Assembly (NCBI RefSeq): GCF_008726925.1
Contig: NZ_VYWO01000003.1
Span: forward strand, 62,001-126,000
Direction of reading: 5' to 3'
Source of the DNA: Aerococcus sanguinicola
Lineage (GTDB): Bacteria > Bacillota > Bacilli > Lactobacillales > Aerococcaceae
DNA length: 64,000 nucleotides
Made by a program: the position numbers and the translations under genes. The notes under the pieces were generated by a model. That model saw only the letters and a list, made by a program, of their open reading frames with translations. It had not been told where the DNA came from and did not search any database. Of the stretch, positions 54,059 through 62,049 are shown piece by piece. The number at the start of each line of letters is the position of its first letter. Within the stretch, counting starts at the first letter, position 1.

Positions 54059-54308
54059 ATGAAGGACCAAACGATGAAGGGGAAATTGAGCTTGAAATAT
54101 GGTTTTTATGCCTATTTCATTATCTTTGCGATTACTATTATTGTAGATGGGATTTGGGAAGTTTCAGTATGTGCTGGACAGTTCTGCCAGTCATATTGTG
54201 GTCTTTGTCCTACAGAAGTTTTTGACTTACAATTTAATCGCTATCCTTCCCGCAGTGATCATTGCCCTGACTTTTTACTTTTTTATATTGAGAGACTGTG
54301 ACTATTGA
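54059..54308 (+). pseudogene. Small membrane protein, probably frameshifted
   Basis: ATG 54059 (RBS AAGGAGG) encodes MKDQTMKGKLSLKYGFYAYF followed by a hydrophobic helix up to IIVDGIW. That frame then becomes Cys- and Pro-rich and implausible (ends 54301). The +1 frame, open from 54147 to 54308, continues as a convincing membrane segment (NLIAILPAVIIALTFYFFIL then RDCDY). A single-base loss near 54145-54165 would explain this. It could also be two overlapping small genes. Confidence 0.45.
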
Positions 54309-54364
54309 TCCTTAGCGAAAAAGACAGTCAAAATTTGAAGAATCATTCAATTTAAGGAGGCACT

Positions 54365-54526
54365 ATGAAGAAATTTATACTCGATGTGGTAATCCTTGCC
54401 CTAGCCTTTATTATTCAAAGTGTGCTAGGAAATTGGATAAATTTAGACAATCTTTTGGTCGATTTCCTTTCATTTGTGATCATCTTTGTAATTATTCGAA
54501 TCTTGATGTCTAAAGCCTACGATTAA
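54365..54526 (+). CDS. Small two-helix membrane protein
   Basis: The 53-residue protein starts MKKFILDVVILALAFIIQSV and ends RILMSKAYD. Two helices are joined by a short acidic loop (NWINLDNL). A near-perfect RBS (TTTAAGGAGGCACT) argues for real translation. No family recognised. Confidence 0.6.
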   Translation: MKKFILDVVILALAFIIQSVLGNWINLDNLLVDFLSFVIIFVIIRILMSKAYD

Positions 54527-54560
54527 GAGCTTATCCTTATTTAATTACTATAAAATAAAA

Positions 54561-54596
54561 GCAGGCCTCCCAACGCATACCGTTAGGAGGCCTGTA
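54561..54596. terminator. Hairpin after the third small ORF
   Basis: GCAGGCCTCC/GGAGGCCTG(T), preceded by A-rich and followed by T-poor sequence. A plausible terminator on either strand. Confidence 0.5.
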
Positions 54597-54661
54597 TAGC
54601 TATTAAGAATTAATATTCTCCTCTTTGACACTTAAATTAAGAAATCACTCAATCATGACAT

Positions 54662-54690
54662 TTGAAAGCGCTTTTGTTTATTGCTATACT
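54662..54690 (+). promoter_or_regulatory. Promoter with overlapping cre-like site
   Basis: TTGAAA (54662-54667) and an extended -10, TGC-TATACT (54682-54690), are 17 bp apart. GAAAGCGCTTTTGT (54664-54677) overlaps the -35 and is identical to a 14-mer upstream of dhaK. Confidence 0.75.
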
Positions 54691-54802
54691 AAGTTTGTAA
54701 GATAGGAACAAGCAATGGTTGTTCTCAAGTCGCCTTGCTGTGTTACTAAGAACCGCTTATGGCGCTCACTGACTAGTCACTAACTAAGAAGGGGTGTAAG
54801 CT

Positions 54803-54976
54803 ATGAAAAATCAAACCAAAAAGAATATTTACACGGGACTTCTTATGACGATGCTAGCAATATTGATTGCACATTCTACGGGTCCCAGCTATATAGCCGA
54901 TAATGTGTATCTGGTTATCAAGTACATTATATTGGCTATTGGGCTCTATATGCTGGTCGAGCTTAGGAAGTTATGA
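54803..54976 (+). CDS. Small membrane protein under probable catabolite control
   Basis: The 57-residue protein is MKNQTKKNIYTGLLMTMLAI onward, ending IGLYMLVELRKL. Two helices flank a loop (STGPSYIADNVY). The RBS AGAAGGGGTG is 9 bases upstream. Its promoter carries a cre-like box, and the 110-base leader has an inverted repeat (GTGACTAGTCAC-like). Function unknown. Confidence 0.6.
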   Translation: MKNQTKKNIYTGLLMTMLAILIAHSTGPSYIADNVYLVIKYIILAIGLYMLVELRKL

Positions 54977-55040
54977 GTCCTACTAATGTTAAGCGAAATA
55001 AACTCAGGAAAATTTGACGTCTTAATCCTATAATGTGGAG

Positions 55041-55082
55041 GTGTTAGTGAATTCGACAGGAATTTACTAGCATCTTTTTTGT
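55041..55082 (+). terminator. Terminator after the small-protein cluster
   Basis: TGTTAGTGAATT/AATTTACTAGCA (two mismatches) followed by TCTTTTTT. Confidence 0.7.
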
Positions 55083-55105
55083 GTATTAAACCTTATTATT
55101 AACAA

Positions 55106-55144
55106 AGCCCCCAAAAGCTGGTCAGTGCCGGGCTTTTGGGGGCT
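55106..55144. terminator. Terminator of tpiA (bidirectional)
   Basis: AGCCCCCAAAAGC/GCTTTTGGGGGCT with a 13-base loop. On the minus strand it is followed by TTTG. Confidence 0.85.
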
Positions 55145-55170
55145 CTATTCATTGATAATGCTAGATGGAC

Positions 55171-55926
55171 TTATTTCGCGCCATCAATAATCCCAGTGAA
55201 GCTGTCTACTTCAAGACTGGCGCCACCAACGAGAACACCGTTGATGTTGTCTTGGGAGAGGATTTCTTTGGCGTTAGCGGCTTTAACGGAACCGCCGTAG
55301 AGGATGCTGGCTTCTTTAGCCACATCTTCAGAGGTCAATTCAGCAATGACTTGACGGATTTCAGCACAAACTTCTTCAGCATCTTGGGCAGAAGCTGTTT
55401 TGCCAGTACCGATGGCCCAGATAGGTTCGTAGGCGAAGACAACGTGTGAGATGTCGTTAGCGTCTAGGCCTTTGAGGGCAGCCTTTAATTGTTCGGTGAT
55501 GAAGGCAATGTATTCGTTGGCTTCACGTTGTTCCAAGCTTTCACCCACACAGAGGATAGGGGTCAACTTGTTGTCGAGGGCAGCTTTGACCTTGGCGTTG
55601 ATATCTTCGTCAGTTTCTTTGAAGATTTCGCGGCGTTCGGAGTGGCCGAGCACCACATAGTCCACGCCTAAGTCGCTCAAGGCAGCAGGGCTGGTTTCAC
55701 CTGTGTAGGCACCGCTATCTTCAGAGTAGCAGTTTTGAGCCCCAACTTTAAGGGCAGAACCTTGAGTACGTTCCACAGCATCAGCAACGAAGAGGGCAGG
55801 TGGGATAACCACAACGTCAGCGTCCACACTTCCGTCGACTTGAGCTTTCAAGTCATCGATGAAGCTTTTGGCTTCCCCTGCAGTTTTATTTAATTTCCAG
55901 TTTCCGGCAATAATTGTCTTAACCAA
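55171..55926 (-). CDS. tpiA: Triosephosphate isomerase
   Basis: The 251-residue TIM barrel starts MVKTIIAGNWKLNKTAGEAK (Asn and Lys of the active site). The catalytic His is in VLGHSERREIF and the Glu in VFAYEPIWAIGTGKTAS. It interconverts DHAP and GAP, the common exit of the glp and dha routes of this window. It stands alone rather than in the usual gap-pgk-tpi-eno cluster. An extended -10 (TGG-TAAAAT, plus strand 55962-55967) lies upstream on the minus strand. Confidence 0.97.
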   Translation of the reverse strand: MVKTIIAGNWKLNKTAGEAKSFIDDLKAQVDGSVDADVVVIPPALFVADAVERTQGSALKVGAQNCYSEDSGAYTGETSPAALSDLGVDYVVLGHSERREIFKETDEDINAKVKAALDNKLTPILCVGESLEQREANEYIAFITEQLKAALKGLDANDISHVVFAYEPIWAIGTGKTASAQDAEEVCAEIRQVIAELTSEDVAKEASILYGGSVKAANAKEILSQDNINGVLVGGASLEVDSFTGIIDGAK

Positions 55927-56013
55927 TTTAAAATCTCCCTTCAGAAATTAAGTACACCTGTATTTTACCATTTTTGTCATGAAAACACTATGATAAAGTG
56001 AAAAAATTCTCAT

Positions 56014-56128
56014 AGGGTGTGAGAGGATGCGGGAGAAAGGGACCTCTGGAGCAAAAGGACAGAGAGGGCTGAAAGCCTTCGACGGACTTTTGTGAAGAGG
56101 AGCCCTTTCTGCATCCTCGAGCCCGACT
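56014..56128 (+). repeat. B element
   Basis: P1 GAGGATGC/GCATCCTC, P2 AGAAAGGG/CCCTTTCT. The right end is GAGCCCGACT, slightly diverged. It sits between the divergent tpiA and HAD genes. Confidence 0.88.
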
Positions 56129-56133
56129 TGGAT

Positions 56134-56252
56134 AGGGTGTGAGCAAAGGCCCTTAGAAAGGGATGACTGGAGGCAAAGCGGATAAGAGCGGCTTGAGCCG
56201 ATCGTTCCACTTTGCTGAAGTCACTCCTTTTCTGCCTTTGCGAACCCGACTA
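56134..56252 (+). repeat. B element
   Basis: Same stem type as 6190, with P1 GCAAAGGC/GCCTTTGC and P2 AGAAAGGGA/TCCTTTTCT (one mismatch). Confidence 0.88.
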
Positions 56253-56254
56253 GA

Positions 56255-56292
56255 CAGGGGGTGAAGGAAAGCTGCCAGACCGAACCCGACTA
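56255..56292 (+). repeat. Internally deleted B element
   Basis: The left end AGGGGGTGA is joined directly to the last bases of a B right half (GGAAAGCTGCCAGACC and the ACCCGACTA end). Confidence 0.7.
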
Positions 56293-56376
56293 GTAAGCAA
56301 CAGAAATTTCGACCAAGCGAAATTTATGACGCCTAGTCTAAATTTTTTCTCATTCCGGTCTTCCTAGCAGGAAGTG

Positions 56377-56385
56377 TGATAGAAT
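56377..56385 (+). promoter_or_regulatory. Extended -10 promoter of the HAD gene
   Basis: TGA-TAGAAT about 45 bp before the ATG. Confidence 0.5.
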
Positions 56386-56428
56386 AGGGGAGATATGACC
56401 ATTAGGGAGCGATAGAGAAGGAGAGCTT

Positions 56429-57136
56429 ATGCTGAAGAACTTTATTTTTGATATCGATGACACCCTCTATGACCAGATGGACCCCTTCCGCCGGGCCTTG
56501 ACCGAGGTCTTTCCCGACTTGGACCAGGACCGGGCACCAATCTGGTATAAAAAGAGCCGCTATATTTCGGATACGGAATTCCCCGGCCTGGCCTTCGACC
56601 CCGAGGGCATCAAGCAGATGCAGATCAAGCGGATCCAAGCGCCCCTGGCCGATGATGGGATTGCTATTTCCAGTGAAGAAGGCTGGGCCTTCCAAGAGGC
56701 CTACCAACGCTACCAAAAAGACCTGACCCTGCAGGCGGATATGCGCCAAGTCCTCGATTTAATTCAGGCAGCTGGCCAGCCCATGGGCGTTATTACCAAT
56801 GGGGAGACCGCCAAGCAGTGGGCCAAGGTCGAGACCATGGGCTTAACGGCCTGGATTCCAGCAGACTATATCCTGGTGTCAGAAGAAGTGGGCGTGGCCA
56901 AACCGGAAGGCGAAATCTTTGATATGATTTGCCAGCGGATGGGGATTCAAGCCGAAGAGAGTGTTTACTTCGGGGATAACTTCAAGCATGACATGGTGGC
57001 CGCTAAGGAAGCGGGTTTCCACACCGTCTGGCTCAACCACCGGGACCGAGACTTCGATGGGGTAGCCAGCTATGTCGACCAGGAGTGTGCCGACTTCTCA
57101 GAAGTCCTCACTTGGGTCCAAAAAAATCTCAACTAA
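56429..57136 (+). CDS. HAD hydrolase, pyrimidine 5'-nucleotidase-like
   Basis: The 235-residue protein has nucleophile motif FDIDDTLYDQMDPF, motif II ITNGETAKQW, motif III lysine in VAKPEGEIFDMIC and motif IV VYFGDNFKHDMVAAKEAGF. The small helical cap places it in subfamily IA, near YjjG-type nucleotidases. Substrate is unproven. Located between repeats and rplS, with its own promoter. Confidence 0.88.
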   Translation: MLKNFIFDIDDTLYDQMDPFRRALTEVFPDLDQDRAPIWYKKSRYISDTEFPGLAFDPEGIKQMQIKRIQAPLADDGIAISSEEGWAFQEAYQRYQKDLTLQADMRQVLDLIQAAGQPMGVITNGETAKQWAKVETMGLTAWIPADYILVSEEVGVAKPEGEIFDMICQRMGIQAEESVYFGDNFKHDMVAAKEAGFHTVWLNHRDRDFDGVASYVDQECADFSEVLTWVQKNLN

Positions 57137-57139
57137 ACC

Positions 57140-57168
57140 TTTACAAGCTCAGTCTAATCTGTTAAAAT
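57140..57168 (+). promoter_or_regulatory. Promoter of rplS
   Basis: TTTACA and an extended -10 (TGT-TAAAAT) with a 17-bp spacer. The leader is about 80 bases. Confidence 0.8.
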
Positions 57169-57255
57169 ACGTACTTGTGAGTTATTGTCACGTATCAAAC
57201 GATATTCCGCTAGCAGGTCTGCCTGCTATGAGTGTTTGTTGGAAGGAGAAAAAAC

Positions 57256-57606
57256 ATGAGTAAATTAATTGAAGCTATCACAAACGAACAATTACGTTCT
57301 GACATCCCAGACTTCCGTCCTGGTGACACCGTTCGTGTCCACGCTAAGGTTGTCGAAGGTGACCGCGAACGTATTCAGATCTTTGAAGGTGTTGTTATCA
57401 AACGCCGTGGCCAAGGCATCAGCGAAACTTACACTGTTCGTAAGATTTCAAGTGGTGTTGGCGTGGAACGGACTTTCCCAGTTCACACCCCACGTGTTGA
57501 CCAAATCGAAGTGATCCGTCAAGGTAAAGTTCGTCGTGCGAAATTATACTACTTACGTGATCGTCACGGTAAGGCTGCTCGTATTCCAGAACGCCGTCGT
57601 AAATAG
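57256..57606 (+). CDS. rplS: 50S ribosomal protein L19
   Basis: The protein is 116 residues from [20 protein letters not shown] with GGAAGGAG upstream; the upstream in-frame ATG is rejected on length. [12 protein letters not shown] and the basic C-terminus [16 protein letters not shown] are typical. Strong codon bias. Separated from its usual partner trmD by 12 kb. Confidence 0.97.
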   Translation: MSKLIEAITNEQLRSDIPDFRPGDTVRVHAKVVEGDRERIQIFEGVVIKRRGQGISETYTVRKISSGVGVERTFPVHTPRVDQIEVIRQGKVRRAKLYYLRDRHGKAARIPERRRK

Positions 57607-57619
57607 ATCGATTGAATTG

Positions 57620-57650
57620 AAAGCAGTGGGCTTGTCCTGCTGCTTTTTTT
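57620..57650 (+). terminator. Terminator of rplS
   Basis: AAGCAG/CTGCTT stem with extra G-C pairs and seven T residues. Confidence 0.8.
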
Positions 57651-57797
57651 GTCTCTGTTATTACTTGTAAAATGATCATCCTTGCGCTGGTGAACGGCTT
57701 GACCAAGAAGCAAAGCCCTCTCTTTGTAAGGCTTTTCCTTTTCAATTGAGTTGGGCTTTTGGCCTATGCTACAATGGAGGCAAAGGAGGTTGCGACA

Positions 57798-58541
57798 ATG
57801 ACTGAAGAATATACGACGACCAGTAATGAAGAGAAGGGTTGGGGTCACCGCTTCTTGGATATCTTGAAATGGCTTGGCCTGATGATCTGGGGGACCCTGC
57901 CCATGGGCTTAATGCTTGTGGTTAATGGTAATTCCCATAGATTTTCCTGGCCTGTGGTGGCTGGCTTGACCCTCTTAGTTTTGGCCTTTGCTTATGTGAC
58001 CTATCGTTTTCTCTATAACTTCTATTACAAGCGTGCCCAGGGCAAGGATAACTTCGACCGCTTGGGCTGGAAGGACGTGGGGATTGTCTTCCTTTATTAT
58101 ATTGGGGTCCGCCTGGCAGTGGTGGTCTTGACCATGGCCAATCAAGCTGTCTATGAGACCGGGGTATCGGCCAATGACCAGATGCTCTTCTCAGGCGATC
58201 CAGACCTAATCTCTCCTATCTCTAACATTGCCTTCTTTATTATGATGGGCTTTGCGGTGCCTTTCTTAGAAGAATTGGTTTTCCGGGGCATCTTCCAGCA
58301 CCTCTTCTTCAAGGCAGAAAGTTTCTGGTGGCCCCTGGTCTTGAGTTCGTTGATCTTCGGTCTCAACCACTTGTCCAGTAACATCATCGAGGCCCTCATG
58401 TATATCATCATAGGGGTCGCCCTCTACCTGGCCTATCGCCGGCGGAGGAATCTCAAGGATGCGATCCTTCTCCATATGATGAATAATGGTTTTGCGGCTA
58501 TTATTCTCTTAGGCACTTACCTCTTCCAAGTCTTCGGCTAA
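57798..58541 (+). CDS. CPBP-family intramembrane metalloprotease
   Basis: The protein is 247 residues from MTEEYTTTSNEEKGWGHRFL, with AAAGGAGG 10 bases before the ATG. Six or seven spans are predicted. The conserved motifs are all intact: EELVFRGIFQH (motif 1, EExxxR), FGLNHL (motif 2 His) and HMMNN (motif 3). CPBP (Abi) proteases cleave membrane substrates such as anti-sigma factors or process and resist bacteriocins. There is no bacteriocin gene alongside. Monocistronic. Confidence 0.9.
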   Translation: MTEEYTTTSNEEKGWGHRFLDILKWLGLMIWGTLPMGLMLVVNGNSHRFSWPVVAGLTLLVLAFAYVTYRFLYNFYYKRAQGKDNFDRLGWKDVGIVFLYYIGVRLAVVVLTMANQAVYETGVSANDQMLFSGDPDLISPISNIAFFIMMGFAVPFLEELVFRGIFQHLFFKAESFWWPLVLSSLIFGLNHLSSNIIEALMYIIIGVALYLAYRRRRNLKDAILLHMMNNGFAAIILLGTYLFQVFG

Positions 58542-58546
58542 GTGTC

Positions 58547-58582
58547 CAGCTCCCAGTCTGATCCGGCTGGGGGCTTTTTGCT
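58547..58582 (+). terminator. Terminator of the CPBP gene
   Basis: AGCTCCCAG/CTGGGGGCT and five T residues. Confidence 0.85.
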
Positions 58583-58595
58583 TTCTTTATCAAAT

Positions 58596-58650
58596 TGTAC
58601 TAGTGGGCATCCGTTCCGTCTTGAGTTTGATCATCCGCTAGGCTCAAGTC
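58596..58650 (+). repeat. A-element fragment (L end)
   Basis: TACTAGTGGGCATCCGTTCC then GTCTTGAGTTTGATCATCCG resembles an L end 15 bp after a terminator. The remainder is missing. Confidence 0.5.
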
Positions 58651-58681
58651 CCCCCTTAATAAAGAAGCAAAGAATAGAAAA

Positions 58682-58703
58682 GAAAGCGCTTTTGTGGTAA
58701 ATT
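58682..58703 (+). promoter_or_regulatory. dhaK promoter -10 and cre-like site
   Basis: GAAAGCGCTTTTGT (58682-58695), identical to the site at 54664, abuts an extended -10 TGG-TAAATT (58695-58703). Confidence 0.6.
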
Positions 58704-58750
58704 AGAAGGGACAAGAATGTGTGCCTAATGAAAGAAAGGAAAGATCGCTT

Positions 58751-59731
58751 ATGAAAAAGATTATCAACCAAGCGTCGGATGTGGTCGATGAGATGCTTTC
58801 GGGCATGGTCTGGGCCAATCCTAACTTAGAGCGGATTGAAGGAACGGGGGTGCTCCTGGCTAAGGACCGGGGCGACCAAGTTTCGGTGATCAGTGGGGGA
58901 GGCAGCGGCCACGAACCCAGTCATGCGGGCTTTATCGGGGATGGCATGCTGGCTGGGGCAGTCTGCGGTCAGGTCTTCACCTCTCCGACCTCCGACCAGG
59001 TCTACCGGGCCATCCAGGAAGCCAACCAGGGCCAGGGGGTCATGCTGGTGATCAAGAACTATTCCGGCGATATTATGAACTTCGAGATGGCCATGGAGAT
59101 GGCTGAGATGGAGGATATTCCGGTGGGCAAGGTGGTTGTGGATGATGACATTGCCGTGGAAGATTCCGACTTCACCCAGGGCAAGCGCGGGGTAGCCGGG
59201 ACAGTCTTGGTCCACAAGATCCTCGGCGCAGCAGCCCGGTCAGGCGCGAGCTTAGACGACTTGGTAGGCCTGGGTCAGGAAGTGGTTGACCATCTCTCTT
59301 CTATCGGCCTAGCCTTGTCCGGCGCCACTGTTCCAGAATCCGGCAAGCAGGGCTTCAACCTGGCCGATGACGAGATCGAATTCGGCGTGGGCATCCACGG
59401 TGAACCTGGCTATAAGCGTGAAAAACTCCAGCCCTCCCGCGCCATGGCCCAGGAAATGTTGGAGAAGTTGAAGGCCTACAATAACTGGCAGGCCGGCGAC
59501 CGCTATGCCCTCCTCGTGAACGGCATGGGGGCGACCCCACTGATGGAGCAGTATATCTTCTTAAACGATGTCATGGACCTTCTAGCCGATGAGGGCCTAG
59601 ACATTGCCTTCACCAAGGTCGGTAACCTGATGACCTCGATTGATATGGCCGGCATTTCCCTCACTTTTTTGAAGTTAGAAGATGGCTGGCTGGACTTACT
59701 TGAAGCTGATGTTGACGTGGAAGGATGGTAG
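58751..59731 (+). CDS. dhaK: Dihydroxyacetone kinase, DhaK subunit
   Basis: The protein is 326 residues from MKKIINQASDVVDEMLSGMV; the upstream in-frame start at 58721 lacks an RBS. SGGGSGHEPSHAGFIGDGML is the substrate-binding region, and GVGIHGEPGYKREK holds the histidine that binds dihydroxyacetone covalently. DhaK binds DHA and hands it to the ADP-loaded DhaL. First gene of dhaKLM. Confidence 0.96.
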   Translation: MKKIINQASDVVDEMLSGMVWANPNLERIEGTGVLLAKDRGDQVSVISGGGSGHEPSHAGFIGDGMLAGAVCGQVFTSPTSDQVYRAIQEANQGQGVMLVIKNYSGDIMNFEMAMEMAEMEDIPVGKVVVDDDIAVEDSDFTQGKRGVAGTVLVHKILGAAARSGASLDDLVGLGQEVVDHLSSIGLALSGATVPESGKQGFNLADDEIEFGVGIHGEPGYKREKLQPSRAMAQEMLEKLKAYNNWQAGDRYALLVNGMGATPLMEQYIFLNDVMDLLADEGLDIAFTKVGNLMTSIDMAGISLTFLKLEDGWLDLLEADVDVEGW

Positions 59732-59735
59732 ACGA

Positions 59736-60326
59736 ATGAGCCAAGAACAAGCTGTGCGTGAAGCCTTAGAACTTTTTAGCCAAAAAATTACAGAGAACAA
59801 AGACTATCTGTCTGAACTGGATACGCCGATCGGGGACGGGGACCATGGCGGTAACATGAAGCGGGGCGTGGATGGCCTCCAAGAGATGTTAGCGGGAAAG
59901 GAAGAGGCTTCTGTTGTTGACCTCTTAAAGACCGCCGCTATGGCCATGATGTCCAAGGTGGGTGGTGCTTCGGGCCCGCTCTACGGGACAGCCTTCTTAG
60001 AGATGTCCAAGGCCCTGCAAAGCCAAGAAGGTGACTGGGCAGGGGCTATCCAGGCAGCAGCGGATGGGATTGCCAAGCGCGGCCACGCCCAGGCCGGGGA
60101 TAAGACCATGTTGGATGTCTGGCTGCCCGCGGCGGAAGCCCTCCAAGAGGGGGACTTGACCGCTGACCAGATTGATGGCTGGGTCCAAGCGACCGAGGAC
60201 ATGCAGGCGCGCAAAGGTCGGGCCTCCTATGTGGGGGAACGGTCAGTCGGTCATATCGACCCGGGAGCCATGTCCACATCTTACTGGCTCAAGGCCTTAG
60301 TGGAAGCAGGTGTTGGCCATGACTAG
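59736..60326 (+). CDS. dhaL: Dihydroxyacetone kinase, DhaL subunit
   Basis: The 196-residue protein starts MSQEQAVREALELFSQKITE, 4 bases after dhaK. SELDTPIGDGDHGGNMKRG carries the aspartates that hold Mg2+-ADP. The ADP is a fixed cofactor rephosphorylated by DhaM. GKASYVGERSVGHIDPGA-like segment near the C-terminus (here GRASYVGERSVGHIDPGA) is typical. Overlaps dhaM by 8 bases. Confidence 0.96.
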   Translation: MSQEQAVREALELFSQKITENKDYLSELDTPIGDGDHGGNMKRGVDGLQEMLAGKEEASVVDLLKTAAMAMMSKVGGASGPLYGTAFLEMSKALQSQEGDWAGAIQAAADGIAKRGHAQAGDKTMLDVWLPAAEALQEGDLTADQIDGWVQATEDMQARKGRASYVGERSVGHIDPGAMSTSYWLKALVEAGVGHD

Positions 60327-60687
60327 TGCAATCCTCTTAGTCTCCCATGTGGCAGACCTGGCCCAAGGTGTGGCAGCCCTCTTAGGGGAAGTGGCCCAGG
60401 ATGTGGAAATCATCCAAGCAGCCGGTCTTGAAGACGGCGGGATTGGGACCTCTTTTGAACGGATCCAAGCCGCTATCGACCAGACTGAGGCCGACCAGAT
60501 CTATGCCTTCTATGACCTGGGTTCGGCCAAGATGAACCTGGAGATGGTCCAGGAGATGACCGATAAGCCGATCACCATCTACGACACTGCTTTCGTCGAA
60601 GGTGCCTACAATGCTGCTGCCCTGACCCAGGCCGGCTTGAACCAGGAAGAAATGGAGAAGCAGCTGAAGGATTTAGTGGTGAAATAG
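60319..60687 (+). CDS. dhaM: PTS-dependent DHA kinase phosphotransferase subunit DhaM
   Basis: The 122-residue EIIA-mannose-like domain begins MTSAILLVSHVADLAQGVAA; His10 is the expected phosphorylation site. It is the short, single-domain form (as in Lactococcus), so it takes phosphate from cellular HPr rather than from fused HPr/EI domains. No dhaS/dhaQ regulator is next to the operon. Confidence 0.94.
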   Translation: MTSAILLVSHVADLAQGVAALLGEVAQDVEIIQAAGLEDGGIGTSFERIQAAIDQTEADQIYAFYDLGSAKMNLEMVQEMTDKPITIYDTAFVEGAYNAAALTQAGLNQEEMEKQLKDLVVK

Positions 60688-60706
60688 AAATTTCCTGGAA
60701 ATAGAT

Positions 60707-60890
60707 GGTGCTAGTGAGCATCCGTTTCGTTTTTGAATTTGGTCCTTGAAGAGCCATGGCACCGGCTCGAGCCTCGGTCTCTCGCCTAGCAAATCTCAAA
60801 CGGACCGTACGGCTGACGCCTACGCTCCGTAATTCGCTTTACTTGCTTTTTCATGGCTAAGGACCAACTTCAAAACTCCACTCCTGCTCA
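60707..60890 (+). repeat. A element (tip only)
   Basis: L end GGTGCTAGTGAGCATCCG, R end TTCAAAACTCCACTCCTGCT. Arms TTGGTCCTT/AAGGACCAA; AGCCATG/CATGGCT; tip ACGGACCGTA/TACGCTCCGT (two mismatches). Confidence 0.9.
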
Positions 60891-60975
60891 CAAACCTAAA
60901 GTAAATTATTATTGTATAGCAGTTAGCTATTTCAAGTGTAATGAATGGAGAGGCTGCTCAAAAATGAATTGATAA

Positions 60976-61002
60976 AGATCAGGTAATTGTGCCTGGTTTT
61001 TA
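60976..61002 (+). terminator. Orphan terminator-like hairpin
   Basis: ATCAGG/CCTGGT then TTTTTA, with no gene between it and the preceding A element. Probably left over from rearrangement. Confidence 0.45.
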
Positions 61003-61014
61003 TTGTGCATTTGC

Positions 61015-61350
61015 TTTGGGTGAGGAGCTGTTCGTTTTTGAATTTGGTCCTTGAATGCTTAGGCGTTCGAGCACGGCTGGTGCCGTCTCGTACTTTATCC
61101 GTACATCGCTTTGCTCCTACGGCTAAACACCACCGGTTCGGGCAGCTTCAGCTCTTGGAGCGAAGCGACTTAGAGATGAAGTTCAAGGCTGCGGCAGCAG
61201 CGTTGCTACATCCTTCTCACCTAGCAAATCTCAAACGGACCGTACGGCTGACGCCTACGCTCCGTAATTCGCTTTACTTGCTTTTTAAATGGACTTTTAG
61301 GAAGCTGTGGCTAGGTCTCAACTTTAAAGCTTCCCTCCTGCGCATCAGAA
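61015..61350 (+). repeat. A element with M1, M2 and tip, degenerate ends
   Basis: Internal modules are well kept (M1 hairpin CGAGCACGGCTGGTGCCGTC, M2, tip ACGGACCGTA). The L end is partial (GTTCGTTTTTGAATTTGG) and the R end is diverged (TTTAAAGCTTCCCTCCTGCG). Confidence 0.75.
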
Positions 61351-61395
61351 CCTTACCAAGACGATCGCTTTAATCACGAGCTTGTAGTGAAAAGT

Positions 61396-61441
61396 AAAAA
61401 AGTGTCGCCCCTCTCGCTAAGAAGAGAAGGCGGCACTTTTT
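61396..61441. terminator. Terminator of the PH-domain gene (bidirectional)
   Basis: AAAAAGTGTCGCC/GGCGGCACTTTTT with a 19-base loop. Confidence 0.88.
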
Positions 61442-61450
61442 CTTGTTTCA

Positions 61451-61816
61451 TTAAAGGCAAACGCGGGCTAAGAGGTCATCGAATTCGCGGACATCTACCT
61501 TGCGGCCCAGGCTGATCTTGATATGGCCAGCTCTGGTCCAGAGTTCGATTTCAGAAGTTAAGTCCAGCCGTCCCGCATTTTCTGTGGACCACATGGTGAT
61601 GGACCGGTAGGGAAGGCTGTAGATTTCAATCTTTTTGCCGGTCAAGCCTTGGCTGTCGCGGACAATCAAACGCTTGTTAGTAAAGATCGCAATATCGCGG
61701 ATGGTCTTAAAGGCGCGAAAGGCTTCTTCACCGGGCACGAGCATGCCTTGAATATCAGCTGGAACAGGCACTTCTTCGTTAAAAATCCAGGATGCCACTT
61801 CATTAATTTCAGACAT
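61451..61816 (-). CDS. Bacterial PH-domain protein
   Basis: The protein is 121 residues from MSEINEVASWIFNEEVPVPA with AAGGAGG before the ATG. A single bPH_1-type domain is suggested by AIFTNKRLIVRDSQGLTGKK, then IEIYSLPYRSITMWS, then IELWTRAGHIKISLGRKVDV. Members of this family are small cytosolic proteins of unknown function. It is in minus orientation, convergent with the repeat-filled region after dhaM, and follows the nox terminator. Confidence 0.8.
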   Translation of the reverse strand: MSEINEVASWIFNEEVPVPADIQGMLVPGEEAFRAFKTIRDIAIFTNKRLIVRDSQGLTGKKIEIYSLPYRSITMWSTENAGRLDLTSEIELWTRAGHIKISLGRKVDVREFDDLLARVCL

Positions 61817-61855
61817 AGGATCCTCCTTTTTTTTGCTTAAGTGTAACAAATTGTA

Positions 61856-61886
61856 AGCAAAAAAGCTAGGCAGGTCGCCTAGCTTT
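61856..61886 (-). terminator. Terminator of nox
   Basis: On the minus strand AAAGCTAGGC/GCCTAGCTTT with a 5-base loop and six T residues, about 45 bases before the PH-domain ATG. Confidence 0.85.
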
Positions 61887-61918
61887 AATTGTCTAAGTGA
61901 TGGGAGCTGAGAGGGCTC

Positions 61919-61929
61919 CCTCACACCCT
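61919..61929 (-). repeat. B-element end remnant
   Basis: CCTCACACCCT, the left end of a second B copy (minus orientation), directly adjoining the full copy at 61931. Confidence 0.5.
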
Positions 61930-61930
61930 A

Positions 61931-62048
61931 TAGTCGGGTTCGAGGATGCAGAAAGGGCTCCTCTTCGCAAAAGCCCGTCGAAGGCTTTTAGCCTTCTCTG
62001 GTCTTTTACTCCAGAGGTCCCTTTCTACCGCATCCTCTCACACCCTTT
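61931..62048 (-). repeat. B element after nox
   Basis: In minus orientation it starts AGGGTGTGAGAGGATGCGG one base after the nox stop. P1 GAGGATGC/GCATCCTC. Confidence 0.9.
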
Positions 62049-62049
62049 T

